Below are positions 1 to 9,025 of a stretch of 64,000 nt of DNA, in pieces. Source of the stretch: Pseudoalteromonas citrea (GTDB taxonomy: Bacteria; Pseudomonadota; Gammaproteobacteria; Enterobacterales; Alteromonadaceae); NCBI RefSeq assembly GCF_000238375.3, contig NZ_AHBZ03000027.1:496001-560000 (forward strand). The letters run 5' to 3'. Below the pieces are notes generated by a model. It was not told the origin of the DNA. It searched no databases and saw only the letters and a list, made by a program, of their open reading frames with translations. The position numbers and the translations under genes are program-made. Positions within the stretch are counted from its first letter, which is position 1, and each line of letters opens with the position of its first letter.

Positions 1-110
1 CCGTGATCAGTCAAATTGCAAAATCACAAAGCTCTTCATACTTTGAATCGTTACAACATTACTGGCAATGTAACTCGTTACCATATTATTTTGTTGAAGA
101 GGGCGTGTAA
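1..110 (+). CDS. C-terminal tail of an unidentified protein (partial)
   Basis: An open frame enters from the left edge (codons start at base 3) and ends with TAA at 108-110, giving a 35-residue tail rich in Ser, Tyr and Gln and ending in PYYFVEEGV. The stop shares one base with the ATG of the next gene (TAATG), so the two are probably co-transcribed and translationally coupled. Too little is visible to name a family. Confidence 0.6.
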   Translation, partial: VISQIAKSQSSSYFESLQHYWQCNSLPYYFVEEGV

Positions 111-1036
111 TGTCATATAGTAAGAACGCCACTATGTTTACAGTGACTTTTATAGTGTTCTTATCGGTATTTTACCTGTCACAAACTTATCAAATAAAGA
201 ACGACATTGAGAAACAAGCGTCTCAAGTTGTAACGCGGGTAGCACTTGATATCAACACATTGCCGATTGCAGACCCTTTTTTTAGTTATTCAGGAAATAC
301 GGCCGTTGTTGAGTCGTACGTGAATAAAATTAATAAGGTATTAGAAAAACAGGCTGCAAGAATACAGTTACTTAATATCAGTATTGAACAGGCCAATAGC
401 CATGACAATATCTTGGTACAAAAACTAGTCGATGCGCACCGTGATGTATATGTCTCGTTTATTATTCAGGAGCAGCATTTGAAATCGGCCTATATTGTGC
501 CGTTGATCCTTGCTTTATTAAATACGGCCTTTTACAGCTGGGTAAATAATGCGGTTGCCAGAACTCGTGCGAGTAGACCGGAACAGAAGGAAAAAGTTGA
601 GCAACCCAAAAAGTTAGTTATTGATTTATATACTAAAACGATTATGCTTAATAGTCGCAAGCAAGATGCTGTGAAATTAGCAAATAAGCCATTGTGTTTT
701 TACTTAGCGTTGGTTGAGTACTGTGAGTCACACCCTGATGTGGTATTAAACCAGAATAAAGATGTGCCTGATGAATTGATAGATATTGCCGATAAATATT
801 TTCATCGACTTATTACATTAGGACACACTATACGTAAGCGTCCCAACTTTTCTTCTAGTTTAGAAAAGACGTTAAGTGAAATTAGAGCTGCGCTAGATGA
901 TATTATGGCGGAGCATGCTGAACTCAAAACTAAGTACTACCCACCTAAGGCACATGGTGAGGGTTCGCGCTCAAAAATTCATAGTTATGGGTTAGCGAAT
1001 ATTGGATTAATAGACATAGAATTGATTGGCAAATAG
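110..1036 (+). CDS. Membrane-anchored protein of unknown function, possible membrane-tethered regulator
   Basis: I do not recognise this 308-residue protein. A hydrophobic segment at about residues 9-24 looks like a signal anchor, a soluble region of about 100 residues follows, then a second hydrophobic stretch (about 128-145, IVPLILALLNTAFYSWV) and a charged C-terminal region of about 160 residues. The topology suggests a periplasmic loop and a cytoplasmic C-terminal domain. That domain opens with VIDLYTKTIMLN and then LANKPLCFYLALVEYC, which faintly resembles the start of an OmpR/ToxR-type winged helix, but no clear recognition helix can be assigned. The one-base overlap with the upstream frame implies a joint role with that truncated gene. 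The assignment as a regulator is a guess. Confidence 0.6.
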   Translation: MSYSKNATMFTVTFIVFLSVFYLSQTYQIKNDIEKQASQVVTRVALDINTLPIADPFFSYSGNTAVVESYVNKINKVLEKQAARIQLLNISIEQANSHDNILVQKLVDAHRDVYVSFIIQEQHLKSAYIVPLILALLNTAFYSWVNNAVARTRASRPEQKEKVEQPKKLVIDLYTKTIMLNSRKQDAVKLANKPLCFYLALVEYCESHPDVVLNQNKDVPDELIDIADKYFHRLITLGHTIRKRPNFSSSLEKTLSEIRAALDDIMAEHAELKTKYYPPKAHGEGSRSKIHSYGLANIGLIDIELIGK

Positions 1037-1117
1037 CACAAGTTGATTTCATGGCAAGACTCGAGGGGAGATAGCAGCAGTATGACTTTTATACTGCTGC
1101 AAGTAAGTACTCGTATT

Positions 1118-2716
1118 TTAGAGTAATTCAGCGATGATCGGAGAGTTCTTTTCCAAGTAGTCCTTTAATGCTTGTGCGTCGGTTGTACTACTAGATACAA
1201 ATCCTTCTTTCTTGCTTAGTAAAGGGTAGCCATCACCACCGGCGGCATTGTAACTGTTTATACTCATGGTATAAGTATGCTCTTCTTTCAGCTGCTTGCC
1301 ATTCACTTTTACATTACTGAGTACGCCTTGATTTAGATCAAAGCTTATACCGTGATATTGTAAATAAGCCCCAGAATCAGCCGGGAAGCGTGTAACAATA
1401 TTAAGGTACTCATATAATTCAACCCCGGTAAAAGTCATCTTAGTAATGCGGTTTTTAAATGGGTGCACTTTCAGTACGTCTTTGTAGGTAATGTTGCCTG
1501 GCTTGATACTGTGTCGAATTCCTCCACCACTTATTAGGCCAAAATCTGCATCAACAGCTGCCATTTGTGCTTTTATAATAAGGTTTGCTAAATTGCTTTG
1601 TTTGAATCTTACTGTATCGCGTCTGCCATCTAGAAATGCATCAACTGATCCTACGTTATCAGCCAACTGCTGTTCACCTATATTTTGATAAGGCTTTAAA
1701 AATGCATAAAGAGCGGGATCTGGCTTTATATGTTGCTGAATATAATCACCTTCTGAGTTTTTTAGATTGACAGGAATAAGTTCATAGTTAAGCAGCGTTT
1801 TCTTAGCGCCTTCTATCTTGAACTGTGCTTTGCCAACATATTTACCCCATTCGTGGGCTTGCATGATCCACGTACCATTTTGTTGGTCTGGCTTACAGGC
1901 TTTACCTGCTTTGAATGCTTTATCGGCTTCACCTGTTTGAGTGACACAAATTGGCTCTTGAGAATGCCCGCCAATGATCATATCAAGTGTCCCAGGTGCT
2001 AATGAGCGCGCTAAAGTAACGTCTCCTGGGGCATTAATGCCATAGGCACCATCGTGATAGTGGCCCATATGGGTTACTGCTATCATGACATCAATATTAT
2101 GATTTTCTCTCATTTCATTGGTAACTTTTTCTGTGATTAAAGCGGGCTCAACAAAATCCAAATGGCCAATATATAGCGGATTAGCAATTTTGGCAGTATC
2201 CGTTGTTGTTAGCCCAACAATCCCAATATTTAGCCCATTTCGATTAAGAACGGTATAGGGTTGATATGCGTGAGAACCATCTTTTTTGTGGACAATATTG
2301 GCTGAGAGCAGAGGAAAATTAGACCATTTAATTTGTTTATCAAGCACACTTAAAGGGTTATCAAATTCATGGTTGCCGATCGCCATAGCATCATAGCCGA
2401 TCAGGCTCATCCCCTTAAAGTCCGGCTCGGCTTTTTGAAGATCTGATTCAGGGATCCCCGTATTAATGTCCCCGCCAGATAACAATAAGACCGTGTGACC
2501 ATTTTCTGCTGCTTCATTCCTTAATTGGTCTATTAAGGTTTTTCGTGCAGCCATACCATATTCGCCATGCTCATTGTGCCAAAACCGGCCATGATTATCG
2601 TTAGTATGTAATATGGTGAGGAATTGAGTATCTTGTTCTGAGGTTTTTTCAGAGATGTTTGGCAATATATTGCATGCTGACAAAAGCAAACAACTAGCTA
2701 ACAAAGTTATGCGCAT
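1118..2716 (-). CDS. ushA: UshA-type 5'-nucleotidase / UDP-sugar hydrolase, lipoprotein
   Basis: The 532-residue protein hydrolyses extracellular nucleotides and UDP-sugars to nucleosides in the periplasm, by family. A lipoprotein signal ends in LLSAC (Cys15), whereas E. coli UshA is a soluble periplasmic enzyme; this copy is therefore membrane-anchored. The N-terminal metallophosphatase domain shows HTNDNHGRFW, SGGDINTG, AIGNHEFDNP, THMGHYHDG and GGHSQEP. The metal ligands Asp, His, Asn and the later His pair are present; only the middle residue of DHH has become Asn. The C-terminal nucleotidase domain carries ISGGGIRHSI and NAAGGDGYP. Length and motif order match E. coli UshA throughout. 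It stands alone on the minus strand, convergent with the preceding gene. Confidence 0.93.
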   Translation of the reverse strand: MRITLLASCLLLSACNILPNISEKTSEQDTQFLTILHTNDNHGRFWHNEHGEYGMAARKTLIDQLRNEAAENGHTVLLLSGGDINTGIPESDLQKAEPDFKGMSLIGYDAMAIGNHEFDNPLSVLDKQIKWSNFPLLSANIVHKKDGSHAYQPYTVLNRNGLNIGIVGLTTTDTAKIANPLYIGHLDFVEPALITEKVTNEMRENHNIDVMIAVTHMGHYHDGAYGINAPGDVTLARSLAPGTLDMIIGGHSQEPICVTQTGEADKAFKAGKACKPDQQNGTWIMQAHEWGKYVGKAQFKIEGAKKTLLNYELIPVNLKNSEGDYIQQHIKPDPALYAFLKPYQNIGEQQLADNVGSVDAFLDGRRDTVRFKQSNLANLIIKAQMAAVDADFGLISGGGIRHSIKPGNITYKDVLKVHPFKNRITKMTFTGVELYEYLNIVTRFPADSGAYLQYHGISFDLNQGVLSNVKVNGKQLKEEHTYTMSINSYNAAGGDGYPLLSKKEGFVSSSTTDAQALKDYLEKNSPIIAELL

Positions 2717-2785
2717 AATATAATTTAGTGGAATAAAATAGTTATGCGCTAGTTTAAACTAAATGCTCTAAGAAGAAACGTCTGA

Positions 2786-2971
2786 TCAAGAGTTTTTTGC
2801 GCCTCCACACGTATTTTCTACTGCAAAAGTACGCCGTTCGAGCTCATTTTTAGCAAAATGTGATTTGGTGTGATTAGTCTCTACCATCCAGTTTAAGAAA
2901 GTAGCTGGCAACGCGGTATATGGTTCACCATGATGCAAACCAAAATCGCATATTTCCTTATCATTATTCAT
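2786..2971 (-). CDS. Small DUF3820-like protein
   Basis: The 61-residue protein contains a block FG-hh-G-pYtaLP-fLnWmv (residues 10-29) resembling the DUF3820 signature (fGkykGk...lP..YL.W), a motif also found next to exonuclease domains. No catalytic residues are visible and the function is unknown. The ATG lies behind a G-rich stretch (GGGG, about 9 bases upstream). It sits about 70 bases upstream of the nucleotidase start on the same strand, so it could share that promoter. The match is short and the family call is tentative, although the sequence looks protein-like rather than random. Confidence 0.55.
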   Translation of the reverse strand: MNNDKEICDFGLHHGEPYTALPATFLNWMVETNHTKSHFAKNELERRTFAVENTCGGAKNS

Positions 2972-3075
2972 CCTGCTAAGCCCCGTTAGTTTTTATTATC
3001 GCGCTTATCCTATCAAATATGACGAATAGAAAAAGAACAATATGGCACTAATTGATGCTTTTTTATAACTTTATG

Positions 3076-3501
3076 TTATAAAAGTGTGATGATTATTGTA
3101 AGCCATTGAACAATTAACAGCGCACAGCCCACCATAAACACGCGAAAGCGGGCAACAATAAAATTACCGTGTAGATGTATATAGCTGTGTACGACTCTAG
3201 AAACTACGAATAACACACTGACGACCGCAAAGAATAACGATGTGTTATTAAGTGTTATAGCGAGTAAGCATGCCACGAAAAATAAGTTAGGAATTTCAAA
3301 TTGGTTACTAAAGTTACGGCCTGCAACAATGACGTGCTCTGGCGCTTGGTTTAGATCCATTGTTTTAAAAGCATTGCTCGATATGGCTTTTGCTTTGTGA
3401 GCAGCAAATCGGCGACGTCCCATAATGAACATCACGACAATGGTCAGTAATACTTGTGAAAACATAGCCAGTATGACCAAAAATAAAGCAGGGTGATGCA
3501 T
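3076..3501 (-). CDS. MAPEG-family membrane protein
   Basis: The 141-residue protein has four predicted membrane helices (about 4-27, 68-90, 92-110 and 120-140). The stretch RNFSNQFEIPNLFF followed by VSRVVHSYIH is typical of the MAPEG family (membrane-associated proteins in eicosanoid and glutathione metabolism), whose members are glutathione S-transferases or peroxidases of the membrane. Substrate specificity cannot be read from sequence. The first helix carries the usual N-terminal start. It is a single gene, divergent from the downstream M16 peptidase. An AT-rich inverted repeat TTTTATAAC/GTTATAAAA straddles its stop codon (3061-3083) and may act in termination. Confidence 0.85.
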   Translation of the reverse strand: MHHPALFLVILAMFSQVLLTIVVMFIMGRRRFAAHKAKAISSNAFKTMDLNQAPEHVIVAGRNFSNQFEIPNLFFVACLLAITLNNTSLFFAVVSVLFVVSRVVHSYIHLHGNFIVARFRVFMVGCALLIVQWLTIIITLL

Positions 3502-3607
3502 ATTAAATCGCCTTTTTACACACAGTTACAATCAAAGTACATTTGTGATTGCAAATTGGCAAGTAAATAAAGAGTATGGGGTATAAGAACTTATTTATGG
3601 ATAAAGT

Positions 3608-6487
3608 ATGAAACGAATATTTACATTAAGTGCGTTATCACTGTTAGTTATGACAGGTTGTGGTACAACTTCTTCACAGTTTACTAGCGCACCTTCGGCG
3701 TTGGTGGCTGAGTCTTTGGTCGTGAGCCCCAATGATGATAGACAATACCAAACGATGCGCCTTGAAAATGGCATCGACGTATTATTAATTTCAGATCCTA
3801 AAGTTGAAAAGTCTGCAGCAGCTTTAAGTGTCGGGGTAGGATTACTCCATGATCCGATGACGCAACAAGGGATGGCACATTATCTTGAGCATATGTTATT
3901 TCTTGGCACTGAACGTTACCCTGATTCTAAAGGGTATACGAACTTCATGACCAACAACGGTGGTACACACAATGCTTATACCTGGCTTGATATAACCAAC
4001 TATATGTTTAAGGTCAACAACGATGCCTATGATGAAGGGTTAGACCGATTCTCAGATTTTTTTAAAGCGCCTAAGCTATACCCTGAATATACGGAGAAAG
4101 AAAAAAACGCCGTAAATGCAGAATGGTCAATGCGTCGTGAAATGGATTTTTTTGGTCAGTTTAAACTAGCAAGAAGTATGTATGGTGAGCATCCAGCAAA
4201 CCGGTTTTTAATTGGTAACCTAGAAACGTTAGGAGACAAAAAAAACAGTAGCCTGCATGAAGAAACCGTAGCGTTTTACGAGCGTTATTATTCATCAAAC
4301 ATCATGAAAGTTGCGATGATCTCAAATGAAACGACTACTGAAATGGCTAAAAAGGCAGAAAAGTACTTTTCTACTATTAAGAATAAGCAGATTGAAAAGC
4401 CAACAGTCACACAACCTATCGATTTTAGTAAAGTTGGCAAAAAGCAGATAAATTATGTACCAAATGAAGATGTAAAACAGCTTAAACTGGATTTTACCAT
4501 TGACAACAATAGTGCAGACTTCGCCGTTAAGCCTAACTATTTTGTGACTTATTTACTGAGTAATGAAATGGCTGGAGGGCCGGCGCAAGTTTTAAAAGAA
4601 AAAGGGTGGATCTCTAGTTTAACGGCGTACGCAAACCCTAGTGTATATGGAAATTATGGTTCACTGACAATTGATATTAATTTAACAGATTCAGGCATGA
4701 ACCATCGTTCTGATATTGTTTCCGCTGTGATTCAATATATCGAGTTGATTAAAAAAGAAGGAGTTGATAGTAAATATTTCGAAGAGATCCGGACCTCGTT
4801 AAGTAATGATTTTCAGTTTTTAGAAAAAGGTGATGAATTTAGTTATGTCAGCAGTGTGGCTGACAGTATGCAAAAGGTTCCGCTAAATCATGTTTTAAAT
4901 TCTGGCTATCATTATGCGAAATTTGATGCTGCCTCAGTCGTTAATGTACTTCAACAATTGACTCCAGAAAGGTTGCGCGTTTGGTATATCAGCCAACAAG
5001 AGCCATCAGATGAAAACTTACACTTTTATGACGGTAAATATAAAGTATCGACAATCAGTGAAGATGAAGTTGCTAATTGGTACGCGCCTTCTGATTTAAA
5101 GTTTGAACTACCTACAGTAAATCGGTTACTACCTCAAAATTTCGATATAAAAACCACCGCCGAGCAAGCGAGTCAAGGAGTGTCTGAGGTTTATAAGGAT
5201 GATAGGGTAACTGTTTGGCATTCGTCAAGTGAACGTTTTTCCCATCAACCTAAAGGCTCTGTGGATATATTTATCAATACGGCTAAGCCAATAAGTAGTG
5301 TCAAGCATGCGATTGCAATGCAATTGTGGGCCGATTTATTCTCATTGCAACAAAGTCGGTTGATCACTGAGGCTGGTGTTGCCGGCATGTCTGTTGGCTT
5401 GGCCCCTGGTAACGGTTTGATTTTGTCGGTGTCTGGGTTTACAGATAAACAGCCTACATTAATTAGCCATGCCCTTAAAAATATTGAGATATCATTAAAC
5501 CAAACGGTGTTTGCTCAGGCTGTTGACCGGTATCGCCGAGGTTTAATGAATGCGCAAAAACAATTCCCGTTTCGTCAAGCATTTGGTCAATACTCTGACA
5601 TGGTCCGCTCTGGGAGTTATGACCTTGCTGAGAAGCTAACAGCGCTAGATGATATAACTGTTATGGACTTTATCCTATTACAAAGAGAAACCCTAGCAGA
5701 GAACAATATTCGTGTATTTAGTTACGGAAATTATAGCCAAACGGAAGTTGAAGCGATTGCTACCGAGATCAATACCGCTTTACCTAAACCAAAGGAAATT
5801 ACGAAATATACTCGTTCTCAGTATGTACTGCCTGCGCCAGGACAAACACTTGTGTGGCAAGAGGACATCGATGTAGCAGATGTGGCCATTGTTGATATGC
5901 ATATACATCCTGTACCTGGGTATGCGCAAAAAGCACAGGGGCTCGTACTGCAATCTCATTTTAGACAGCACGCATTTGAAGTTTTGCGTACGGAAGAGCA
6001 GCTTGCTTATGCTGTAGGTGCAACAGCGCAAAGTATCGATGATTACTCCGCGATTGGTTTGTATATTCAGACTCCAGTTAATGGTGTTGAGAAAATGCAG
6101 CAGCGCTTTGAGGCATTTAAAAAAGAGTATGGGCAGACTTTGACTCAATTGAGTGAAAAAACGTTTACTGATTTAAAAATGGCGGTATTGGTTTCATTAA
6201 AAGAGGAACCAAAGAACTTGGCAGAGGAGTTTAGTCCGCTAATAGCTGACTGGTACAGAGAACGGTATGATTACGATTCAAAAGATAAACTAATTCGAGC
6301 CGTTGAACAGGTATCTCTGCAAGATGTTAAATCATATTATAAGCAAACAATGTTAAACGCTGATGCTGCGAGGATTAATGTACAAATGCGAGGTGAAAAG
6401 TTTGCTGATCAACCTTTTGCTGAACTACCGAATCAAACCGTGGTTAAGTCGCTCAGCGATTTATACAAGCAAGTTGAGATGCAGTAA
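3608..6487 (+). CDS. M16 (insulinase/pitrilysin) zinc peptidase, lipoprotein
   Basis: This is a 959-residue protein, the size of E. coli protease III (PtrA). A signal peptide ends in the lipobox MTGC (Cys18), so it should be anchored in the membrane and face the periplasm. The inverted zinc motif HYLEH is at residues 91-95, and the third ligand is Glu172 in KNAVNAEW. The order is active M16 N-domain, inactive repeat (about 200-430), then two further half-domains; the C-terminal half shows RTEEQLAYAVGA, the substrate-binding region typical of pitrilysins. By family it degrades small peptides and misfolded polypeptides. It is monocistronic, with a strong hairpin terminator just after the stop. 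I leave out the ptrA symbol because lipoprotein paralogues are common in marine genera. Confidence 0.92.
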   Translation: MKRIFTLSALSLLVMTGCGTTSSQFTSAPSALVAESLVVSPNDDRQYQTMRLENGIDVLLISDPKVEKSAAALSVGVGLLHDPMTQQGMAHYLEHMLFLGTERYPDSKGYTNFMTNNGGTHNAYTWLDITNYMFKVNNDAYDEGLDRFSDFFKAPKLYPEYTEKEKNAVNAEWSMRREMDFFGQFKLARSMYGEHPANRFLIGNLETLGDKKNSSLHEETVAFYERYYSSNIMKVAMISNETTTEMAKKAEKYFSTIKNKQIEKPTVTQPIDFSKVGKKQINYVPNEDVKQLKLDFTIDNNSADFAVKPNYFVTYLLSNEMAGGPAQVLKEKGWISSLTAYANPSVYGNYGSLTIDINLTDSGMNHRSDIVSAVIQYIELIKKEGVDSKYFEEIRTSLSNDFQFLEKGDEFSYVSSVADSMQKVPLNHVLNSGYHYAKFDAASVVNVLQQLTPERLRVWYISQQEPSDENLHFYDGKYKVSTISEDEVANWYAPSDLKFELPTVNRLLPQNFDIKTTAEQASQGVSEVYKDDRVTVWHSSSERFSHQPKGSVDIFINTAKPISSVKHAIAMQLWADLFSLQQSRLITEAGVAGMSVGLAPGNGLILSVSGFTDKQPTLISHALKNIEISLNQTVFAQAVDRYRRGLMNAQKQFPFRQAFGQYSDMVRSGSYDLAEKLTALDDITVMDFILLQRETLAENNIRVFSYGNYSQTEVEAIATEINTALPKPKEITKYTRSQYVLPAPGQTLVWQEDIDVADVAIVDMHIHPVPGYAQKAQGLVLQSHFRQHAFEVLRTEEQLAYAVGATAQSIDDYSAIGLYIQTPVNGVEKMQQRFEAFKKEYGQTLTQLSEKTFTDLKMAVLVSLKEEPKNLAEEFSPLIADWYRERYDYDSKDKLIRAVEQVSLQDVKSYYKQTMLNADAARINVQMRGEKFADQPFAELPNQTVVKSLSDLYKQVEMQ

Positions 6488-6502
6488 TTTGTGATGCAAT
6501 TA

Positions 6503-6550
6503 TCAGCGAGTACTTTGTGCTCGCTGACTTTTGCTTTTTGTTTTTTACAT
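6503..6550 (+). terminator. Rho-independent terminator after the M16 peptidase gene
   Basis: A perfect 8-bp stem TCAGCGAG / CTCGCTGA (6503-6510 and 6520-6527) with a 9-base loop is followed by a T-rich tail (6528-6547). It begins 16 bases past the stop. Confidence 0.85.
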
Positions 6551-6773
6551 AGAGGTATAATAATACGATTAGGCAGTTAACGTACGTGATTAGACTGGGG
6601 GCTGTTGAATTTGAAGACGAGGATACTAATAAGCCACGGGTGAACTTTTATAAAAATGTTTTAAATCTATTTAGTTATAAATATAAAGTGGATAAATACT
6701 GATGAACGAGGTTGGGTAGACTCGATAGGAACGGATAAACCTTAAACGAAAAAACGGATTGTTAGGGAAGCTT

Positions 6774-7370
6774 TTACATAGCCGTTTTGACTTTTTCCAG
6801 CTCCGTTTTTAGCTCAATATTCACTTGATTCCAACTTGTTTCAAGGGCCCTAACTAGGGCGTGATATCCATCATCGCTTAGCGGCTGAGACGCTACAAAG
6901 TGTTTTGTTTTTAATAATCTTTTCTTGTTATTTTGGTAATGAAAAATATACCAATTGCCCGATATTATCCCGCCATGGTCCTCATGACCTGCAAAGTCAC
7001 TTACATGGATCTCTACTTCAAAGTAGCTAGACTGCAAAGCACTCACTCTGGCGTTGATGACTTGCCAATTATGTAACTCTCTAGACAATATATGCTGTGC
7101 TGATTTATACAACATATGCTTGGGGTGTTCTGACCAGTAATTAAAGTTGGCAATGGATACGCTATGATTTGCGTTTATCTGAGCAATTGCCTGCTGATCG
7201 GATAACCCTATTATTTTTATTGGCTTAAGTAGTACCGTATGCTCTGGCGCTAGACTATTACTGACTTTTGCACTGGTACTAAACTGATAGTACTCGATAT
7301 TGTTTTTGGAATTACCAGTGCACCCAATAGCGAAAAATACACTAAAAACAGCGGGTAGTAAGCCTTTCAT
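6774..7370 (-). CDS. pqiC: PqiC-type outer-membrane lipoprotein (YmbA family)
   Basis: The 198-residue lipoprotein (signal ending FAIGC, Cys17) is the third gene of pqiABC. Family members form the outer-membrane end of the PqiAB trans-envelope lipid conduit. YYQFSTS near the N-terminus, the central IKIIGLSDQQAIAQ and YWSEHPKHML, and the late VSDFAGHEDHGGIISGNWYIF match the layout of ABC-type transport auxiliary lipoproteins. Its ATG shares one base with the stop of pqiB (TAATG), so translation is coupled. No convincing terminator is seen after its stop. Confidence 0.88.
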   Translation of the reverse strand: MKGLLPAVFSVFFAIGCTGNSKNNIEYYQFSTSAKVSNSLAPEHTVLLKPIKIIGLSDQQAIAQINANHSVSIANFNYWSEHPKHMLYKSAQHILSRELHNWQVINARVSALQSSYFEVEIHVSDFAGHEDHGGIISGNWYIFHYQNNKKRLLKTKHFVASQPLSDDGYHALVRALETSWNQVNIELKTELEKVKTAM

Positions 7371-9025
7371 TATTTTTTCCTTGGCTCTGGATCTTCAGGG
7401 CTCTGCTTATCAAAAAGAAGCATACTCGGTTGTTCTGCTAAGCCTTTAGATATTGGTTTTAGTGTATTAGATAGGCTCTCCAGCTCTTCTAACGTGTCTG
7501 TTAATTGCTCAACCATGCTTGAACCCTGTTGATAATTTGTCAGGGTTTTTTCAAACTGTTTTAAACTAGAGGTTAACTGACTTAAAGTTGAGTTAATATT
7601 GCCCATACTTTCTTTTGTATCGCCAGCGATATCTTTTTGATTAAATTCGCTGATCATTTTATTCATTTCCATTGCAAGTAACCTATATTCCTGTAATGTT
7701 CGATCAAATGTTGTCATTGTCGTTGATAATGGTAAATCGTTTAATTTATTAAGTAAATCTGTTACTTGCTCAGATAAAGCAGTAAAGCCACTTGAGACGC
7801 TAGGCAATACCGGGTAAACAGAAGATTTCGCCAGTGCAGCGACAGGTGCTTTCGTGTAAAAATCTAATTCTATATATACCGCACCCGTGAGTAAATTACC
7901 ACTTTTTAATGACGCCCTAAGGCCATTACTAATCCATTTTTCTATATTGGTTTGCCAGTAAGTCTTAGCCAGATCACTCTGTTCATATATTCGACCATAT
8001 TCGATTTTTATTAAAACGGGAACAGAAGTAGTATCTTGCTGGAAATAAAGAGGTTGGCCATCGCGCTCGATTTGAGCAGGCGCTTGTTCGACGGTACCTA
8101 TACGCATACCTCTATATTCTACAGGTGCACCAATTTTAAGGCCTCTAATTGATTGCTCAAATTCGACAATGAAAAAGTCAAAATTATTAAAACGTTTTTC
8201 TAAAGCCGCCGAATAGTTTTCGTGTAATTTGTATTGGTTAAGTGCAGGTGCTTGCTCTGTCATTTGACTATTGGGTGGGTAGTCAACAGAAATGCCACCT
8301 TTAATGAGTTTTGATAAACTGCCAGTTGAGACATCAATTCCTTCGGTTGATAAGTTTACGTTTACGCCGGAGCTTACCCAAAATATGGCATTGGTAGTAA
8401 TGAGTTTATCGTATGGTGAGAAAATGAAAACGCCGTATTGCATAGTGAGTTCATCGACATTGAACTTGGCAGCTTCGATTTGCCCTATTTTGTAGTTTCT
8501 AAAATAGATACTCGATCCAACATCGAGCACTTCTGCTTGGTGTGCTGTTAACCTAAATCGCTTGCCTAATACATCTTGGCTTATTAATGCGGGTTCATCT
8601 TGCAGTGTGAATAAGGTAGAACGAGATTCACTTTGACCCGGCTCTAATTCTAAATAAACACCAGACAACAAAGTATTCATACCCGAGATACCAGATTCGT
8701 CAATCCTTGGTTTTACTACCCAAAGCTTAGCGTCTTCCGTTAACAGCTCATTATAGTGGTTATCTATTTGAACACGTGCAACCACGGCATTTTGTTCAAG
8801 TTGTAGCCTAAGCGATTCGACAATACCAACTTTTACGTTACGAACTTTAACCTCTGTTTTTCCCGCTACAATGCCTTCGGCACTTTGCATTTTAACAAAA
8901 ATAGTATGGCCTTTATTTATTTGGTGCTGATAAAGCATCCAACTTGTGATAATTAGGGCGATAACTGGAACAAGCCAAATGGCTGAGAACTTCTGCTTGT
9001 TTGCTATATTTGCATGTTCATTCAT
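7370..9025 (-). CDS. pqiB: PqiB, MCE-domain lipid transport protein
   Basis: PqiB is an inner-membrane-anchored MCE protein whose hexamer forms a tunnel and needle across the periplasm for phospholipid movement. I start it at the internal ATG giving MNEHANIANKQ, because this overlaps the pqiA stop by 8 bases (ATGAATGA) and is followed directly by the membrane helix AIWLVPVIALIITSWMLY. A longer frame reaches 9061 but would overlap pqiA by 44 bases. Three MCE repeats follow, visible by recurrent V(K)VG-type starts (VKVGIVESLRL, YKIGQIEAAKF, GMRIGTVEQAP), then a long coiled-coil-prone C-terminus rich in Leu, Ser and Gln, as in E. coli PqiB. Confidence 0.9.
   Translation of the reverse strand: MNEHANIANKQKFSAIWLVPVIALIITSWMLYQHQINKGHTIFVKMQSAEGIVAGKTEVKVRNVKVGIVESLRLQLEQNAVVARVQIDNHYNELLTEDAKLWVVKPRIDESGISGMNTLLSGVYLELEPGQSESRSTLFTLQDEPALISQDVLGKRFRLTAHQAEVLDVGSSIYFRNYKIGQIEAAKFNVDELTMQYGVFIFSPYDKLITTNAIFWVSSGVNVNLSTEGIDVSTGSLSKLIKGGISVDYPPNSQMTEQAPALNQYKLHENYSAALEKRFNNFDFFIVEFEQSIRGLKIGAPVEYRGMRIGTVEQAPAQIERDGQPLYFQQDTTSVPVLIKIEYGRIYEQSDLAKTYWQTNIEKWISNGLRASLKSGNLLTGAVYIELDFYTKAPVAALAKSSVYPVLPSVSSGFTALSEQVTDLLNKLNDLPLSTTMTTFDRTLQEYRLLAMEMNKMISEFNQKDIAGDTKESMGNINSTLSQLTSSLKQFEKTLTNYQQGSSMVEQLTDTLEELESLSNTLKPISKGLAEQPSMLLFDKQSPEDPEPRKK

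Noticed and set aside
3061..3083. TTTTATAAC/GTTATAAAA repeat as a Zur box
   Set aside because: The arms are in the opposite order to the Zur consensus and the repeat lies over a stop codon, so a hairpin is the better reading.
5780..6148. Minus-strand frame of 122 codons opposite the M16 peptidase gene
   Set aside because: Antisense to conserved peptidase sequence, no ribosome-binding site, no recognisable family.
6586..6702. GTG-started plus-strand frame of 38 codons between the M16 gene and pqiC
   Set aside because: Short, no Shine-Dalgarno sequence and no family; I cannot tell it from chance.
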